The notes: a model not told the origin generated them from the sequence alone. 64,000 bases of DNA from Helicobacter pylori (GCF_030062585.1 NZ_CP071935.1:1382947-1446946); one strand, 5' to 3'. Shown: positions 1-11,336, counted from the stretch's first letter. Numbers and translations: made by a program.

Positions 1-95
1 TCACCGATCTGATAGCCTACGCTTGTGTAAAAGCCGTCGTCTTCAGCGTGGAGCAAAAACGAGAGAGAGAGAGAGAGTAAAAGGGTTTTTTTCAT
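1..95 (-). CDS. Bab-type outer-membrane adhesin, 5' end only (phase ON)
   Basis: Only the first 31 codons lie in the window. They encode a signal peptide (MKKTLLLSLSLSFLLHA) followed by EDDGFYTSVGYQIG, the mature N-terminus typical of the BabA/BabB/BabC adhesins. The leader resembles BabB, although next to hugZ the reference genome carries the third bab locus (HP0317), and bab genes are known to recombine between loci. The signal peptide is encoded across a (CT)8 dinucleotide run; with eight repeats the frame stays open, so the gene reads as ON. AAAGGAG lies just upstream of the ATG. Adhesin class is confident; which paralogue is not. Confidence 0.82.
   Translation of the reverse strand, partial: MKKTLLLSLSLSFLLHAEDDGFYTSVGYQIG
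61..77 (-). repeat. (CT)8 phase-variation tract in the adhesin leader
   Basis: Seventeen alternating bases, reading (CT)8 plus C on the coding strand, lie inside the signal-peptide codons. Loss or gain of one repeat shifts the frame and truncates the protein within the leader. Such CT tracts are known switches in several H. pylori outer-membrane protein genes. The current count is in frame. Confidence 0.9.
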
Positions 96-175
96 GTTTT
101 CTCCTTTTTAAATTGGATTGTAGTATTAGGGATTTCATACATTAGAATGCATTTGTATTGGAATGCATTTGGAGT

Positions 176-181
176 ATTATA
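176..181 (-). promoter_or_regulatory. Extended -10 promoter of the Bab-type adhesin gene
   Basis: On the minus strand the sequence reads TGCTATAAT, a perfect extended -10, about 80 bases upstream of the start codon. The spacer/-35 side is occupied by the A11 tract, the architecture of length-tuned H. pylori promoters. Confidence 0.7.
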
Positions 182-191
182 GCATAAAGCG

Positions 192-202
192 TTTTTTTTT
201 TT
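192..202 (-). repeat. A11 homopolymer in the adhesin promoter
   Basis: Eleven T on the plus strand (A on the coding strand) lie ten bases upstream of the TATAAT box, where the -35 region would be. Length changes would alter promoter spacing or geometry. From 203 to 374 no gene is seen; only a small GGGGC/GCCCC inverted repeat (345-358), a possible weak terminator for hugZ. Confidence 0.7.
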
Positions 203-374
203 GTCATTTGGGGAAAATTTTGTCATTTTTTTGATTTTGACGCTTTTTGTGTGGTGTTAGCCCATAAAAAGGCTTTTAGCTTTTTTTAAGGTTAAATAGT
301 AAAGAGCTTGATTTTGCCGTAATCTCTTTAAAAAGCGGTCTTTTGGGGCGTTTGCCCCTTATGGGTGAGAAAGT

Positions 375-1178
<804 letters not shown>

Positions 1179-1190
1179 TTAAATATTGGC

Positions 1191-2816
1191 TTAATCTTTA
1201 GCGGAAATTTTGGTTTTGATTTCTATGCCTAAAAGTTTGAAAGCGTTGCTTAAGCTCAAGCTCACCATTAAACAAATTTTTAAAAGCTCTTTCGCTTTAG
1301 GGGTGTTTAAGATTTTGCCAGCGTTATAGAAGCGGTGGAATTCTGAAGCGAGAGTTTTTGCGTATTCGCATATTTTTTGCAAGCCGTATTCTTCAAAAGA
1401 GGATTCAATTGCTTTAGGCAAGCTTAAGGCGCTAAAAAGCAAGTATTTTTCTTCAGCGTTTAAATTTTTTAAAGGGGTTTGTAAGATTTCTTCTTTAGAA
1501 AAGGGGGATTTTTCTAGCATGGTGTGGATGCGCGAATTAGCGTAATGGATATAGTAAATGGGGTTTGAGCTGTCTTGCTTTTTTAAAGTATTGACATCAA
1601 ATTCTAAATGAGTGTCAAGCCGTTTGCTCAAAAAAATAAACCTTAAAGCATCCTTACCCACATCATCAACCACATCTTTAATCAAAATGAAATTACCCGC
1701 TCTTTTACTCATCTTGTAAGGCTCGTTATCTTTGAGCAAGCGCACCATTTGAGCGAGTAAGACTTCAAGCTTGTTGGAATCATAGCCCAAAAACTCAAGG
1801 CTGGCTTTCACTCTAGCGATATAGCCGTGGTGATCTGCCCCCCAAATGTTGATATATTTGGTATAATTTTGCTTGAATTTTTCATCATGATAGACAACAT
1901 CGCCGGTTAGATAAGTGTAGCTCTTATCTTCTTTAATGAGCACCCGATCGCTTTCATCTTGGTAGAGTGAAGATTTGAGCCAGATTTTAGAATCCTTTTC
2001 ATAAAGGGCGTTCGCTTTTTCTAATCGTTCAAACACCGCATCTTTATGTTTAAAAATTTCTTTTTCGCTCGCATAGGAATCAAAATGAATGCCTAAAGCG
2101 TCTAAATTATCTTTAATTTCTAAAAGCATTAGATCCTTAGCGTAGCCGCTTAAAACTTCAATGATAGTTTCTTCGTTTTCTTTAAAAAGGCTTGGCTCTA
2201 AATCGTTGTTCGCCTTTTTAGCGATTTCAATGATGTATTCGCCTTTGTAAAAGACTTCTGGATAAGTTACGCTTTCTTTTAAAACATGCTCTCTGTAAGC
2301 GAGCCATACCGAAAGCCCTAACAAGCGGATTTGAGAACCCATGTCATTGACATAATATTCGCACAAAACTTCATGCCCTAAAAAGCGAGCGATTTTAGCC
2401 AAACTATCGCCAAAAACCGCCCCTCTAGCATGCCCTATGTGTAAAGGCCCTGTGGGGTTAGCGCTCACAAATTCTAAAAAGATTTTTTGAGAATGTTCGC
2501 TTTTAGGCTGAGAGCCAAATTGTTCTTTTAATTCTAAAGCCTTTTGGGTGAAACGCTCTAAAAGATCTAAAGAAAGCGTGAAATTGATATAGCCCTTACA
2601 AGCCACTACGCTGTCAAAAAACCCTTGAGTTTTTTCGTGCGTGCTGATTTTAAGGGCTAACTCTTCAGCGATAGCTAAGGGCGATTTTTTAAAAACTTTG
2701 GCGAGATTGAACGCAATGGGCGTAGCGTAATGCCCATGCTCTCTGTCTTTAGGGTATTCAATAATGACTTCTTCTTCTAAAATCTCTTCTAAAACGCCCT
2801 TAATGAGAGTGTGCAT
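1191..2816 (-). CDS. argS: Arginyl-tRNA synthetase
   Basis: This class I aminoacyl-tRNA synthetase charges tRNA-Arg with arginine using ATP. The HIGH signature (HIGHA, residues 126-130, preceded by SANPTGP) and the KMSK loop (YKMSKRAGN, about residue 368) are both intact, and the all-helical anticodon-binding DALR domain fills the C-terminus. The length of 541 is normal for the epsilonproteobacterial form. It begins two bases after the tatA stop, so it is probably cotranscribed with tatA. A tRNA-Arg gene, one of its substrates, lies elsewhere in the window (11.36 kb). Confidence 0.97.
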   Translation of the reverse strand: MHTLIKGVLEEILEEEVIIEYPKDREHGHYATPIAFNLAKVFKKSPLAIAEELALKISTHEKTQGFFDSVVACKGYINFTLSLDLLERFTQKALELKEQFGSQPKSEHSQKIFLEFVSANPTGPLHIGHARGAVFGDSLAKIARFLGHEVLCEYYVNDMGSQIRLLGLSVWLAYREHVLKESVTYPEVFYKGEYIIEIAKKANNDLEPSLFKENEETIIEVLSGYAKDLMLLEIKDNLDALGIHFDSYASEKEIFKHKDAVFERLEKANALYEKDSKIWLKSSLYQDESDRVLIKEDKSYTYLTGDVVYHDEKFKQNYTKYINIWGADHHGYIARVKASLEFLGYDSNKLEVLLAQMVRLLKDNEPYKMSKRAGNFILIKDVVDDVGKDALRFIFLSKRLDTHLEFDVNTLKKQDSSNPIYYIHYANSRIHTMLEKSPFSKEEILQTPLKNLNAEEKYLLFSALSLPKAIESSFEEYGLQKICEYAKTLASEFHRFYNAGKILNTPKAKELLKICLMVSLSLSNAFKLLGIEIKTKISAKD

Positions 2817-2818
2817 GC

Positions 2819-3058
2819 TTAACTTTCTTGTTTGCTTTTAATCTCGCTACTCTCATGCACTTTGGTTTGCGTTGCTTGAGCGTCTAGGGTTTTTGGCTCG
2901 TTTTTAGCCTCTTCTTCATCGTCTTTCACGGCTTTTTTGAAATTTTTAATCCCACTGCCTAAACCTTTAGCCAACTCTGGGATCTTTTTAGCCCCAAACA
3001 ACAACACAATCACTAATAAAACAATGACCCAATGCCATATACTTGTGAATCCGCCCAT
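2819..3058 (-). CDS. tatA: Twin-arginine translocase subunit TatA
   Basis: TatA multimerises to form the protein-conducting element of the Tat pathway, which exports folded proteins across the inner membrane. The 79-residue protein has the standard plan: one N-terminal membrane helix (residues 7-21, [15 protein letters not shown]), the hinge and amphipathic helix ([21 protein letters not shown]), and an acidic, disordered tail. A good ribosome site (AAGGAG) precedes the ATG. tatA sits here with argS, whereas tatB and tatC lie together about 60 kb away in this window. Confidence 0.95.
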   Translation of the reverse strand: MGGFTSIWHWVIVLLVIVLLFGAKKIPELAKGLGSGIKNFKKAVKDDEEEAKNEPKTLDAQATQTKVHESSEIKSKQES

Positions 3059-3128
3059 ATGTTACTCCTTAAACTATTGGTTGGTTTTTATTTGAATTAT
3101 AGCTTTTTTAAAAAATAATTGATAGGTT

Positions 3129-3749
3129 TTATAAGGATTCGTTTTTCCAGGCCTTGCATATTTTTTCAAAATTAAACGCTTTTAAGCGATAGACTAAAGT
3201 TTTTGCGATGCTTAAGATGATTTCTTTGGATTTTTCTAAATCTTCATTGATGATGAGGTAATCAAAGCTTTCCAAGCACTGCATTTCCTTATAAGCGTTG
3301 ATCAAGCGTTTTTCTATCGTCTCTTTAGAATCCGTCCCCCTTAAAAGCAAGCGCTCTTTTAAAATTTCTTGGTTTTTGGTGCTAATAAAGACTGAGCATG
3401 CGTTAGGGTAATGCTTTTTAAGGATCTCATGCCCTTGCACATCAATATCAAAAATGACGATTTTGCCCTCTTTTAAGGCTTTTTCTACAGGGATTTTAGA
3501 AGTGCCATAGTAGTGGTTATGCACGATCGCCCATTCTAAAAACTGCCCTTTTTCTATGCCTTGTTTGAATTCTTCTTCGCTGACAAAATTATAATGCAAG
3601 CCATCAACTTCGCCCTCTCTGGGTTTTCTCGTGGTGGTGGAAAGGGAAAAATGGGTTTTGGGGATTTTTTCTTGCAAATACTTTGTAAGGGTGCTTTTAC
3701 CCGCTCCGCTAGGGCCTGAAAGGATGAGTAAATTAAAATCATTATGCAT
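3129..3749 (-). CDS. gmk: Guanylate kinase
   Basis: Gmk phosphorylates GMP to GDP with ATP, an essential purine-nucleotide step. The P-loop GPSGAGKS is at residues 12-19, followed by the guanylate-kinase signature STTTRKPREGEVDGLHY that binds GMP. The length of 206 matches the family. The ATG overlaps the end of chePep by eight bases, indicating translational coupling in a chePep-gmk unit, with tatA-argS about 70 bases downstream. Confidence 0.97.
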   Translation of the reverse strand: MHNDFNLLILSGPSGAGKSTLTKYLQEKIPKTHFSLSTTTRKPREGEVDGLHYNFVSEEEFKQGIEKGQFLEWAIVHNHYYGTSKIPVEKALKEGKIVIFDIDVQGHEILKKHYPNACSVFISTKNQEILKERLLLRGTDSKETIEKRLINAYKEMQCLESFDYLIINEDLEKSKEIILSIAKTLVYRLKAFNFEKICKAWKNESL

Positions 3750-5241
3750 TAGGTTTTTTATCCTCTAAAGTGATTTTAATGCTTAAGGTTTTGTTTTCTA
3801 AAAGGCTTTTTAAGGACTCTTGATTCAGGCTTTTTAATAAATCCTGCAAATTCAAGCGCAATTCTAGGGGGCTGGAAGTTTTATCGCTTTCTTCTTTTTC
3901 TTGCGGGGTTTCTGTGTCGTTCTCATTCTTGGAGGTTTCTGTAACGCTCTCTTTAGGGGTTTCTGTGGCGTTTTCATTATTAGGGGTTTTTGCAACACTT
4001 TCATTCAAAAAGGGCAATTCTTCCCCCATCGCTTTAGCCATCACCGGCTCAGGAATGTCTTCAATGCTTTCGTAATGGTCTTCTTGGGGCGTTTCATCTT
4101 GGGTTTCTTGGGTTTCTAATTCTTGTAAATTTTGTGCGCTTTCTTGCGTGTTTTCATCTTTGGGGGTTTCGTTTTCTTGGAGTTTTTCATCTTGGACTTC
4201 TAATTCTTGGGGTGTTTCATCTTGGGTTTCTTGGATTTCTTTTTCTTGGGGCGTTTCTGCGTTTTCTTGTTTTTCTAATTCTTGTGCTTGGGTTTCTTGG
4301 AGAGCTTCTGCACTTTCTTGCGTTTTTTCTTTAGGAATTTCTAATTCTTGCGCTTGGGTTTTTTCGGTAACAACTTCTTGGATTTCTTTATCTTGTGGAA
4401 TTTCTGTGCTTTCTTGCGTTTTTTCTTTATTCTCTTGGCCGTTAGAGTTTTCTTGGATTTCTTTGACTAATTCTTGCATGGCCTCTAATTCTTGCGTGCT
4501 TGGGGAATCTTGTGTTTCTTCTTGTTTTTCCTCTTTAATTTCTTGTGTTTCTTCTTTGATTGGCTCTTGTTCTTTGACTTGCTCTTCTTGCGTTTCTTCT
4601 TTAGGGATTTCTAATTTTTCTTGCGTTTCCAACTCTTTAGAAACTTCTCCATCTTTAGAGGTTTCACCCTCTTGCGTTTCATCATCTTTAGGCTTTTCTT
4701 CTTCTTGGGGCGTTTCTTTAATCTCTTCTTTTTCTTCTTGTGCATCTAAAGTGGGGAGTAGTTGCTCTTCATTATTAGGCTCTTCTTTGGCGAGAGCTTC
4801 TAAATCGCCTAAATTTTCTAATTCGTCCCAATTGGTTTCTAAAACTTCTTGAGTTGGGTCTAAATTCTGGCTAGGCTCTAGCTCGCTCATGTCAGAACCA
4901 AGCTTTTTTTGAAGGACTTTCAACATTTCAGTGGGTAAAAAAGGTTTTTTGATTTTCATCTCAAAGCCCTCTAAAAAGGGCTGCATTTCATTGCCTTTTT
5001 TATACATGCACACGCTGTTTTTATTTTGAGAGATGGTTTCTTTTAATTCTAGCCAATCCACTTGGTCTAGTTTTTCCAAACATTCATCATCGGCTATCAA
5101 AAGCCATTCTGGATCTCCTTTAAGGCATGCGGATAACTCTTGATAGTGGTTAAAATTTTCTATAGATAATTCTAATTTCTTAGAAACACTCTCAAGCAGC
5201 TTTTCAATCATGGGGTTTTGGTTGAATAGAATCATTTTCAT
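3742..5241 (-). CDS. chePep: ChePep, poly-glutamate-rich chemotaxis/pole protein
   Basis: This 499-residue protein matches the 'poly E-rich protein' HP0322, described as ChePep, which localises to the flagellated pole and is needed for normal control of swimming. The first ~120 residues are globular and resemble a degenerate response-regulator receiver (LLIADDECLEKLDQ...KPFLPTEMLKVL). Residues ~125-420 are a very acidic low-complexity region of irregular TQE, ETQE and ELE units, and the last ~50 residues form a conserved-looking basic/helical end. An AAGGAG lies eight bases before the ATG. The repetitive region probably varies in length between strains. Confidence 0.88.
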   Translation of the reverse strand: MKMILFNQNPMIEKLLESVSKKLELSIENFNHYQELSACLKGDPEWLLIADDECLEKLDQVDWLELKETISQNKNSVCMYKKGNEMQPFLEGFEMKIKKPFLPTEMLKVLQKKLGSDMSELEPSQNLDPTQEVLETNWDELENLGDLEALAKEEPNNEEQLLPTLDAQEEKEEIKETPQEEEKPKDDETQEGETSKDGEVSKELETQEKLEIPKEETQEEQVKEQEPIKEETQEIKEEKQEETQDSPSTQELEAMQELVKEIQENSNGQENKEKTQESTEIPQDKEIQEVVTEKTQAQELEIPKEKTQESAEALQETQAQELEKQENAETPQEKEIQETQDETPQELEVQDEKLQENETPKDENTQESAQNLQELETQETQDETPQEDHYESIEDIPEPVMAKAMGEELPFLNESVAKTPNNENATETPKESVTETSKNENDTETPQEKEESDKTSSPLELRLNLQDLLKSLNQESLKSLLENKTLSIKITLEDKKPNA

Positions 5242-5314
5242 TTTAGGAACTCCTTATTTACAAGAAACGCTTTTTAAGCCTATCAATTTTCATCGCTTTT
5301 TTTAAATTTTTTAT

Positions 5315-5320
5315 TATAAT
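5315..5320 (+). promoter_or_regulatory. -10 box for nucT
   Basis: TATAAT lies about 67 bases upstream of the chosen nucT ATG, in the gap between the divergent chePep and nucT genes. No clear -35 is seen, which is usual for H. pylori sigma-80 promoters. Confidence 0.5.
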
Positions 5321-5386
5321 CAAAAATACAATCAAAAATCCACTGGGTTGGTTATTTTTATCGCATTATTTAATAAGGATCATTTG

Positions 5387-5929
5387 ATGTTCAACAAATT
5401 TAAAAAAATCGTTGGCGTGGGTGTGTTAGTGGGCTGTTTAGGGGTTTTGCAAGCTAAAAACAGCTTATTTGTCTTACCTTATGAGCAAAAAGACGCTTTG
5501 AATGCTTTAGTTTCTGGCATTAGTAACGCTAGAGAGAGCGTGCAAATCGCTATCTATAGTTTCACGCACAGAGATATTGCAAGAGCCATTAAAAGCGTAG
5601 CGAGTAGGGGGATTAAGGTGCAAATCATTTATGATTATGAAAGCAATCATAATAACAAGCAATCCACTATTGGCTATTTAGACAAATACCCTAACACGAA
5701 AGTGTGCTTATTGAAAGGGCTTAAGGCTAAAAACGGGAATTATTACGGCATCATGCACCAGAAAGTAGCGATCATTGATGATAAGATCGTGTTTTTAGGC
5801 TCAGCGAATTGGAGCAAAAACGCTTTTGAAAACAATTACGAAGTGCTTTTAAAAACCGATGACACAGAGACAATTCTCAAAGCCAAGAGTTACTATCAAA
5901 AGATGTTAGGGAGTTGCGTTGGGTTTTAA
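5387..5929 (+). CDS. nucT: Membrane-associated phospholipase-D-family nuclease NucT
   Basis: NucT is a surface-associated, thermostable single-strand-preferring nuclease that helps use extracellular DNA as a purine source. The protein is a single-HKD member of the PLD superfamily: H123, K125 and D130 form HxK(x4)D, followed by GSANWSKNA. A hydrophobic N-terminus with a possible lipobox (LVGC, Cys17) fits membrane anchoring. I chose the ATG at 5387 because AAGGAT sits seven bases before it and it begins the signal sequence; an in-frame upstream start (5348) would add 13 residues ahead of it. It converges on the Hor gene with only eight bases between stops. Confidence 0.92.
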   Translation: MFNKFKKIVGVGVLVGCLGVLQAKNSLFVLPYEQKDALNALVSGISNARESVQIAIYSFTHRDIARAIKSVASRGIKVQIIYDYESNHNNKQSTIGYLDKYPNTKVCLLKGLKAKNGNYYGIMHQKVAIIDDKIVFLGSANWSKNAFENNYEVLLKTDDTETILKAKSYYQKMLGSCVGF

Positions 5930-5939
5930 AAGCCCTTTT
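5921..5939 (+). terminator. Possible terminator at the nucT/hor convergent junction
   Basis: A GGGTT...AGCCC inverted repeat overlaps the nucT stop and is followed by four T. The stem is short, so this is tentative, but it lies where convergent transcripts must end. Confidence 0.35.
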
Positions 5940-6675
5940 AGAAGTGGTAATTATACCCCACATAAAAGGCAAAGACCCTACGCATTTGAACCTTGAGCGC
6001 ATCAGTAGTGTAGTATTTGTTATTAATGGTGGGGAATTTAAAGCCGATTTCAAATTCATGTTCATCTACAAATAAAGCCTTGAGGCCAAAGTTAAAGAGG
6101 AATTGAAAAGAAGTGTTATCAACCGCACTGCTGTTAGTGATGCCTAACAATTCCTGCCCTTTACTGCCAATATACCAGCTATTCCCCGCAATCGCAATCC
6201 CCCCAAAAACGCCAATATCCACGCTAATGTCATCTTGATAGAAACTCCCTTGGAAGAAATTCCACACCGCATCCACGCCCACGCCATAAGTGATCATGTT
6301 ATTGCCGCCATAATAGCCTTTAGGGTATCTCATGCCATAGCCTTGCCAATCTAAAAAAGCAAAATAGCGCAAACCCAAGATTTTATCCGGATGGAAAAAG
6401 TGGTTATAGCCCATGACTAAGCCAATCCCATTAGATCCCATGTTGGTGAGCTTTTTAACGCTATTAACGCTAGTTATGATATTGGTGTAACCGGTTTGAT
6501 AGTTAGTCACTTCTCTAACTTCATGGATATTAGTCATTAAATTGATAGAACCTGTTTGGTAATTGAATCCCATATACAAATTTTTTGTCCAAGAAGGCGC
6601 TGCGCTTTCTTCTTTAGCTACTAAGGCGTGTGTCAGTAAGCTTGCGCCAACTAACATTTTTAACAAGGTTCTCAA
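5938..6675 (-). CDS. horC: Hor-family outer-membrane protein
   Basis: This is a beta-barrel outer-membrane protein of the H. pylori HP_OMP family: a signal peptide (RTLLKMLVGASLLTHALVA), many alternating aromatic strands, and a C-terminal strand ending in aromatic F (YVGYNYHF). It matches HP0324 by position, listed as horC from memory. The start is probably the TTG at 6675, six bases after CAGGAG and exactly at the head of the signal peptide; an ATG at 6702 would add nine residues and has no obvious ribosome site. A short repeated motif (NYQTG, twice) occurs near the N-terminus. Substrate unknown. Confidence 0.85.
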   Translation of the reverse strand: MRTLLKMLVGASLLTHALVAKEESAAPSWTKNLYMGFNYQTGSINLMTNIHEVREVTNYQTGYTNIITSVNSVKKLTNMGSNGIGLVMGYNHFFHPDKILGLRYFAFLDWQGYGMRYPKGYYGGNNMITYGVGVDAVWNFFQGSFYQDDISVDIGVFGGIAIAGNSWYIGSKGQELLGITNSSAVDNTSFQFLFNFGLKALFVDEHEFEIGFKFPTINNKYYTTDALKVQMRRVFAFYVGYNYHF

Positions 6676-6764
6676 TTTTATCTCCTGCATAGTAAGTTTC
6701 ATTATAAAGATCTAAATTTTACAACAACTTACTCAAAATTAAGCATTTATTCTTTATAAGAGAG

Positions 6765-6770
6765 TATAAT
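6765..6770 (+). promoter_or_regulatory. -10 box for the flgH-pse operon
   Basis: TATAAT 36 bases upstream of flgH is the likely promoter of flgH-pseF-pseG-pseH; no sigma-54 or sigma-28 motif was recognised here. Confidence 0.55.
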
Positions 6771-6806
6771 TTAGGGCTTAAAATAACTCAAAAGTAAGGC
6801 TAGTGG

Positions 6807-7520
6807 ATGAAAAAAGCGCTTTATTTAGGGGCTGTTGCGTTTAGCGTTATATTCAGCATGGCATCAGCCAATGAGCCAAAAATTGATTTTAACCCTCCTA
6901 ATTATGTAGAAGAAACCCCCTCTAAAGAATTTATCCCTGAATTGAACAAGTTGGGGAGTTTGTTTGGGCAGGGTGAGCGCCCTTTATTTGCAGACAGGAG
7001 GGCGATGAAGCCTAACGATTTGATCACAATCATTGTCTCTGAAAAAGCGAGCGCGAATTATTCCAGCTCTAAAGATTATAAAAGCGCTTCAGGGGGTAAT
7101 TCCACGCCCCCAAGACTCACTTATAACGGCTTAGATGAGAAAAAGAAAAAAGAAGCGGAGTATTTAGACGATAAGAATAATTACAATTTCACCAAATCCA
7201 GCAATAACACGAATTTTAAAGGCGGCGGCTCGCAAAAAAAGAGCGAAGATTTAGAAATCGTGTTGAGCGCTCGAATCATTAAGGTGCTAGAAAACGGGAA
7301 TTATTTCATCTATGGGAATAAGGAAGTGCTAGTGGATGGGGAAAAGCAAATCCTTAAGGTGAGTGGGGTGATCCGCCCTTATGATATTGAAAGGAATAAC
7401 ACCATCCAATCCAAGTTTTTAGCTGACGCTAAGATTGAATACACGAATTTAGGGCATTTGAGCGATTCCAACAAAAAGAAATTCGCTGCTGATGCGATGG
7501 AAACCCAAATGCCTTATTAA
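6807..7520 (+). CDS. flgH: Flagellar L-ring protein FlgH
   Basis: FlgH forms the L-ring bushing of the flagellar rod in the outer membrane. The family pattern is visible: SLFG...ERPLFADRRAMKPNDLITIIVSEKASANYSS near the N-terminus and RIIKVLENGNYFIYGNKEVLVDGEKQILKVSG in the middle. The signal peptide (KKALYLGAVAFSVIFSMASA) contains no cysteine, so unlike enterobacterial FlgH it lacks a lipobox and is not predicted to be a lipoprotein. It heads an operon whose next three genes make the flagellin sugar, linking hook-basal-body assembly and filament glycosylation. Confidence 0.93.
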   Translation: MKKALYLGAVAFSVIFSMASANEPKIDFNPPNYVEETPSKEFIPELNKLGSLFGQGERPLFADRRAMKPNDLITIIVSEKASANYSSSKDYKSASGGNSTPPRLTYNGLDEKKKKEAEYLDDKNNYNFTKSSNNTNFKGGGSQKKSEDLEIVLSARIIKVLENGNYFIYGNKEVLVDGEKQILKVSGVIRPYDIERNNTIQSKFLADAKIEYTNLGHLSDSNKKKFAADAMETQMPY

Positions 7521-7537
7521 AAAGAGCAAAGCCTAGC

Positions 7538-8217
7538 ATGAGAGCGATCGCTATTGTTTTAGCCAGAAGTTCTAGTAAGAGGATCAAGAATAAAAATATT
7601 ATTGATTTTTTCAATAAACCCATGCTCGCTTACTCTATTGAAGCGGCGCTAAATTCCAAGCTTTTTGACAAGGTGTTTATCTCTAGCGATAGCATGGAGT
7701 ATGTGAATTTAGCTAAAAATTATGGGGCGAGTTTTTTGAATTTGCGCCCTAAAAATTTAGCGGACGACAGGGCCACGACTTTAGAGGTGATGGCCTATCA
7801 CATGAAAGAATTAGAGTTAAAAGATGAAGATATTGCGTGTTGTTTGTATGGCGCTTCAGTGCTTTTGCAAGAAAAACATTTAAAAAACGCTTGTGAAACT
7901 TTAAAACAAAATCAAAATGCGGATTATGTTTTCACATGCTCTCCTTTTAGCGCTTCGCCCTATCGTTCTTTTAGCCTTGAAAACGGCGTTCAAATGGCTT
8001 TTAAAGAGCATTCAAACGCGCGCACGCAAGATTTAAAAACGCTCTATCATGACGCAGGGTTGCTTTATATGGGGAAGGCTCAAGCCTTCAAAGAAATGCG
8101 GCCTATTTTTAGTCAAAATTCTATCGCTTTAGAATTATCGCCCTTAGAAGTCCAAGATATTGACACTTTAGAAGATTTAGAATTAGCCAAGCTCAAATAC
8201 AGCCGTTTGAAAAACGC

Positions 8218-8227
<10 letters not shown>
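7538..8227 (+). CDS. pseF: CMP-pseudaminic acid synthetase PseF
   Basis: PseF activates pseudaminic acid with CTP to CMP-pseudaminic acid, the donor for flagellin O-glycosylation. It belongs to the CMP-sialate (NeuA) family: the N-terminus AIVLARSSSKRIKNKN carries the nucleotide-binding motif, followed by KPMLAYSIEAA and DRATTLEV. At 229 residues it is full length. Older annotation of this locus (HP0326) fused it with pseG; here they are clearly two reading frames overlapping by ten bases. Confidence 0.93.
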
Positions 8228-10490
<2,263 letters not shown>

Positions 10491-10494
<4 letters not shown>

Positions 10495-11273
10495 TCAGGG
10501 TTAAATCGTTTGGCGATAGTGGGTAATTCTAATTTAAAAGCGTTTTTTTGGATACGGCTTATGATGCTTTTTACTAAAATTTCATCATGGCCTAGTTGGG
10601 TGAGCGTTTCTAAATGGATGGGCTTGTTTTTGAACAACGCTTCAATATCCTTCAATAAAGGATCAATCACGCTATAAGGATAGCCCAAATCTTTTTCATC
10701 GCTTTGCCCCACAAATAAATCCGCGCTGGGGGGTTTATTTAAAATCTTTTTAGGGATATTTAAACGGCGAGCGAGTTCATAAACTTCGGTTTTAAATAAT
10801 TCCCCAATCGGGTTAATCGCGCACGCCAAATCCCCAAATAAAGTGCCATAGCCTAGCATTCTTTCGCTTTTATTGCTCGTGCCAATGACTAAAGAATCGC
10901 TTTTTAAAGAATAATCGTATAAAAAAGCCATGCGCAATCTTGCGCAAAAATTCCCCTTTCTAGTAAGGCTCGCGTCTTTAAAATGAGAGCCAAAAATTTT
11001 ATCATAGGGAGCGATAGAATATTCTGTATAAGGGATAGAAAATTTTTCGCACAAAGTTAAAGCATCTGTTTTACTTTCTGGCATAGAGACTGAAGAGGGC
11101 ATTAAAAGGGCATGGGCGTTTTCTTTAAAAACTTTTTGGCATAGCACCCCAACGACCGCGCTATCTAGCCCCCCACTCAGCCCGTAAACGACTTTTTTAA
11201 AGCCTTTTTTTTGAACTTCTTTTTCTAAAAAATCGCATAGATAAGCGATGAGTTTTTGGTAATCTTTTTGCAT
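10491..11273 (-). CDS. nadE: NH3-dependent NAD+ synthetase
   Basis: NadE amidates nicotinate adenine dinucleotide to NAD+ with ATP and ammonia. The PP-loop SGGLDS is at residues 33-38 and the family's [18 protein letters not shown] segment is present. There is no N-terminal glutaminase domain, so this is the short ammonia-using form (260 residues), which suits a urease-rich organism. A TATAAT box ends only eight bases before the ATG, so the transcript may be nearly leaderless. Confidence 0.95.
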
Positions 11274-11280
11274 GCCTTAA

Positions 11281-11286
11281 ATTATA
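11281..11286 (-). promoter_or_regulatory. -10 box for nadE-lpxK
   Basis: TATAAT on the minus strand, only eight bases before the nadE ATG. Transcription would begin at or within a base or two of the start codon, though an AAGG also lies in this short gap. Confidence 0.5.
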
Positions 11287-11330
11287 ATAGAAAAAACGCA
11301 TCGTTTAAGTGAAAAATTAGCTTTTCTTGC

Positions 11331-11336
11331 TATAAT
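11331..11336 (+). promoter_or_regulatory. Extended -10 promoter of tRNA-Arg
   Basis: TTGCTATAAT, an extended -10, lies 22 bases upstream of the tRNA 5' end. Confidence 0.7.

Noticed and set aside
345-358. Strong terminator after hugZ
   Set aside because: The GGGGC/GCCCC stem lacks a T tail in the minus-strand direction, so it was not listed as a separate terminator.
4148-4852. 234-codon plus-strand frame antisense to chePep
   Set aside because: Serine/tryptophan-rich repetitive translation is the mirror of the acidic chePep repeats; there is no ribosome site and the real gene is on the other strand.
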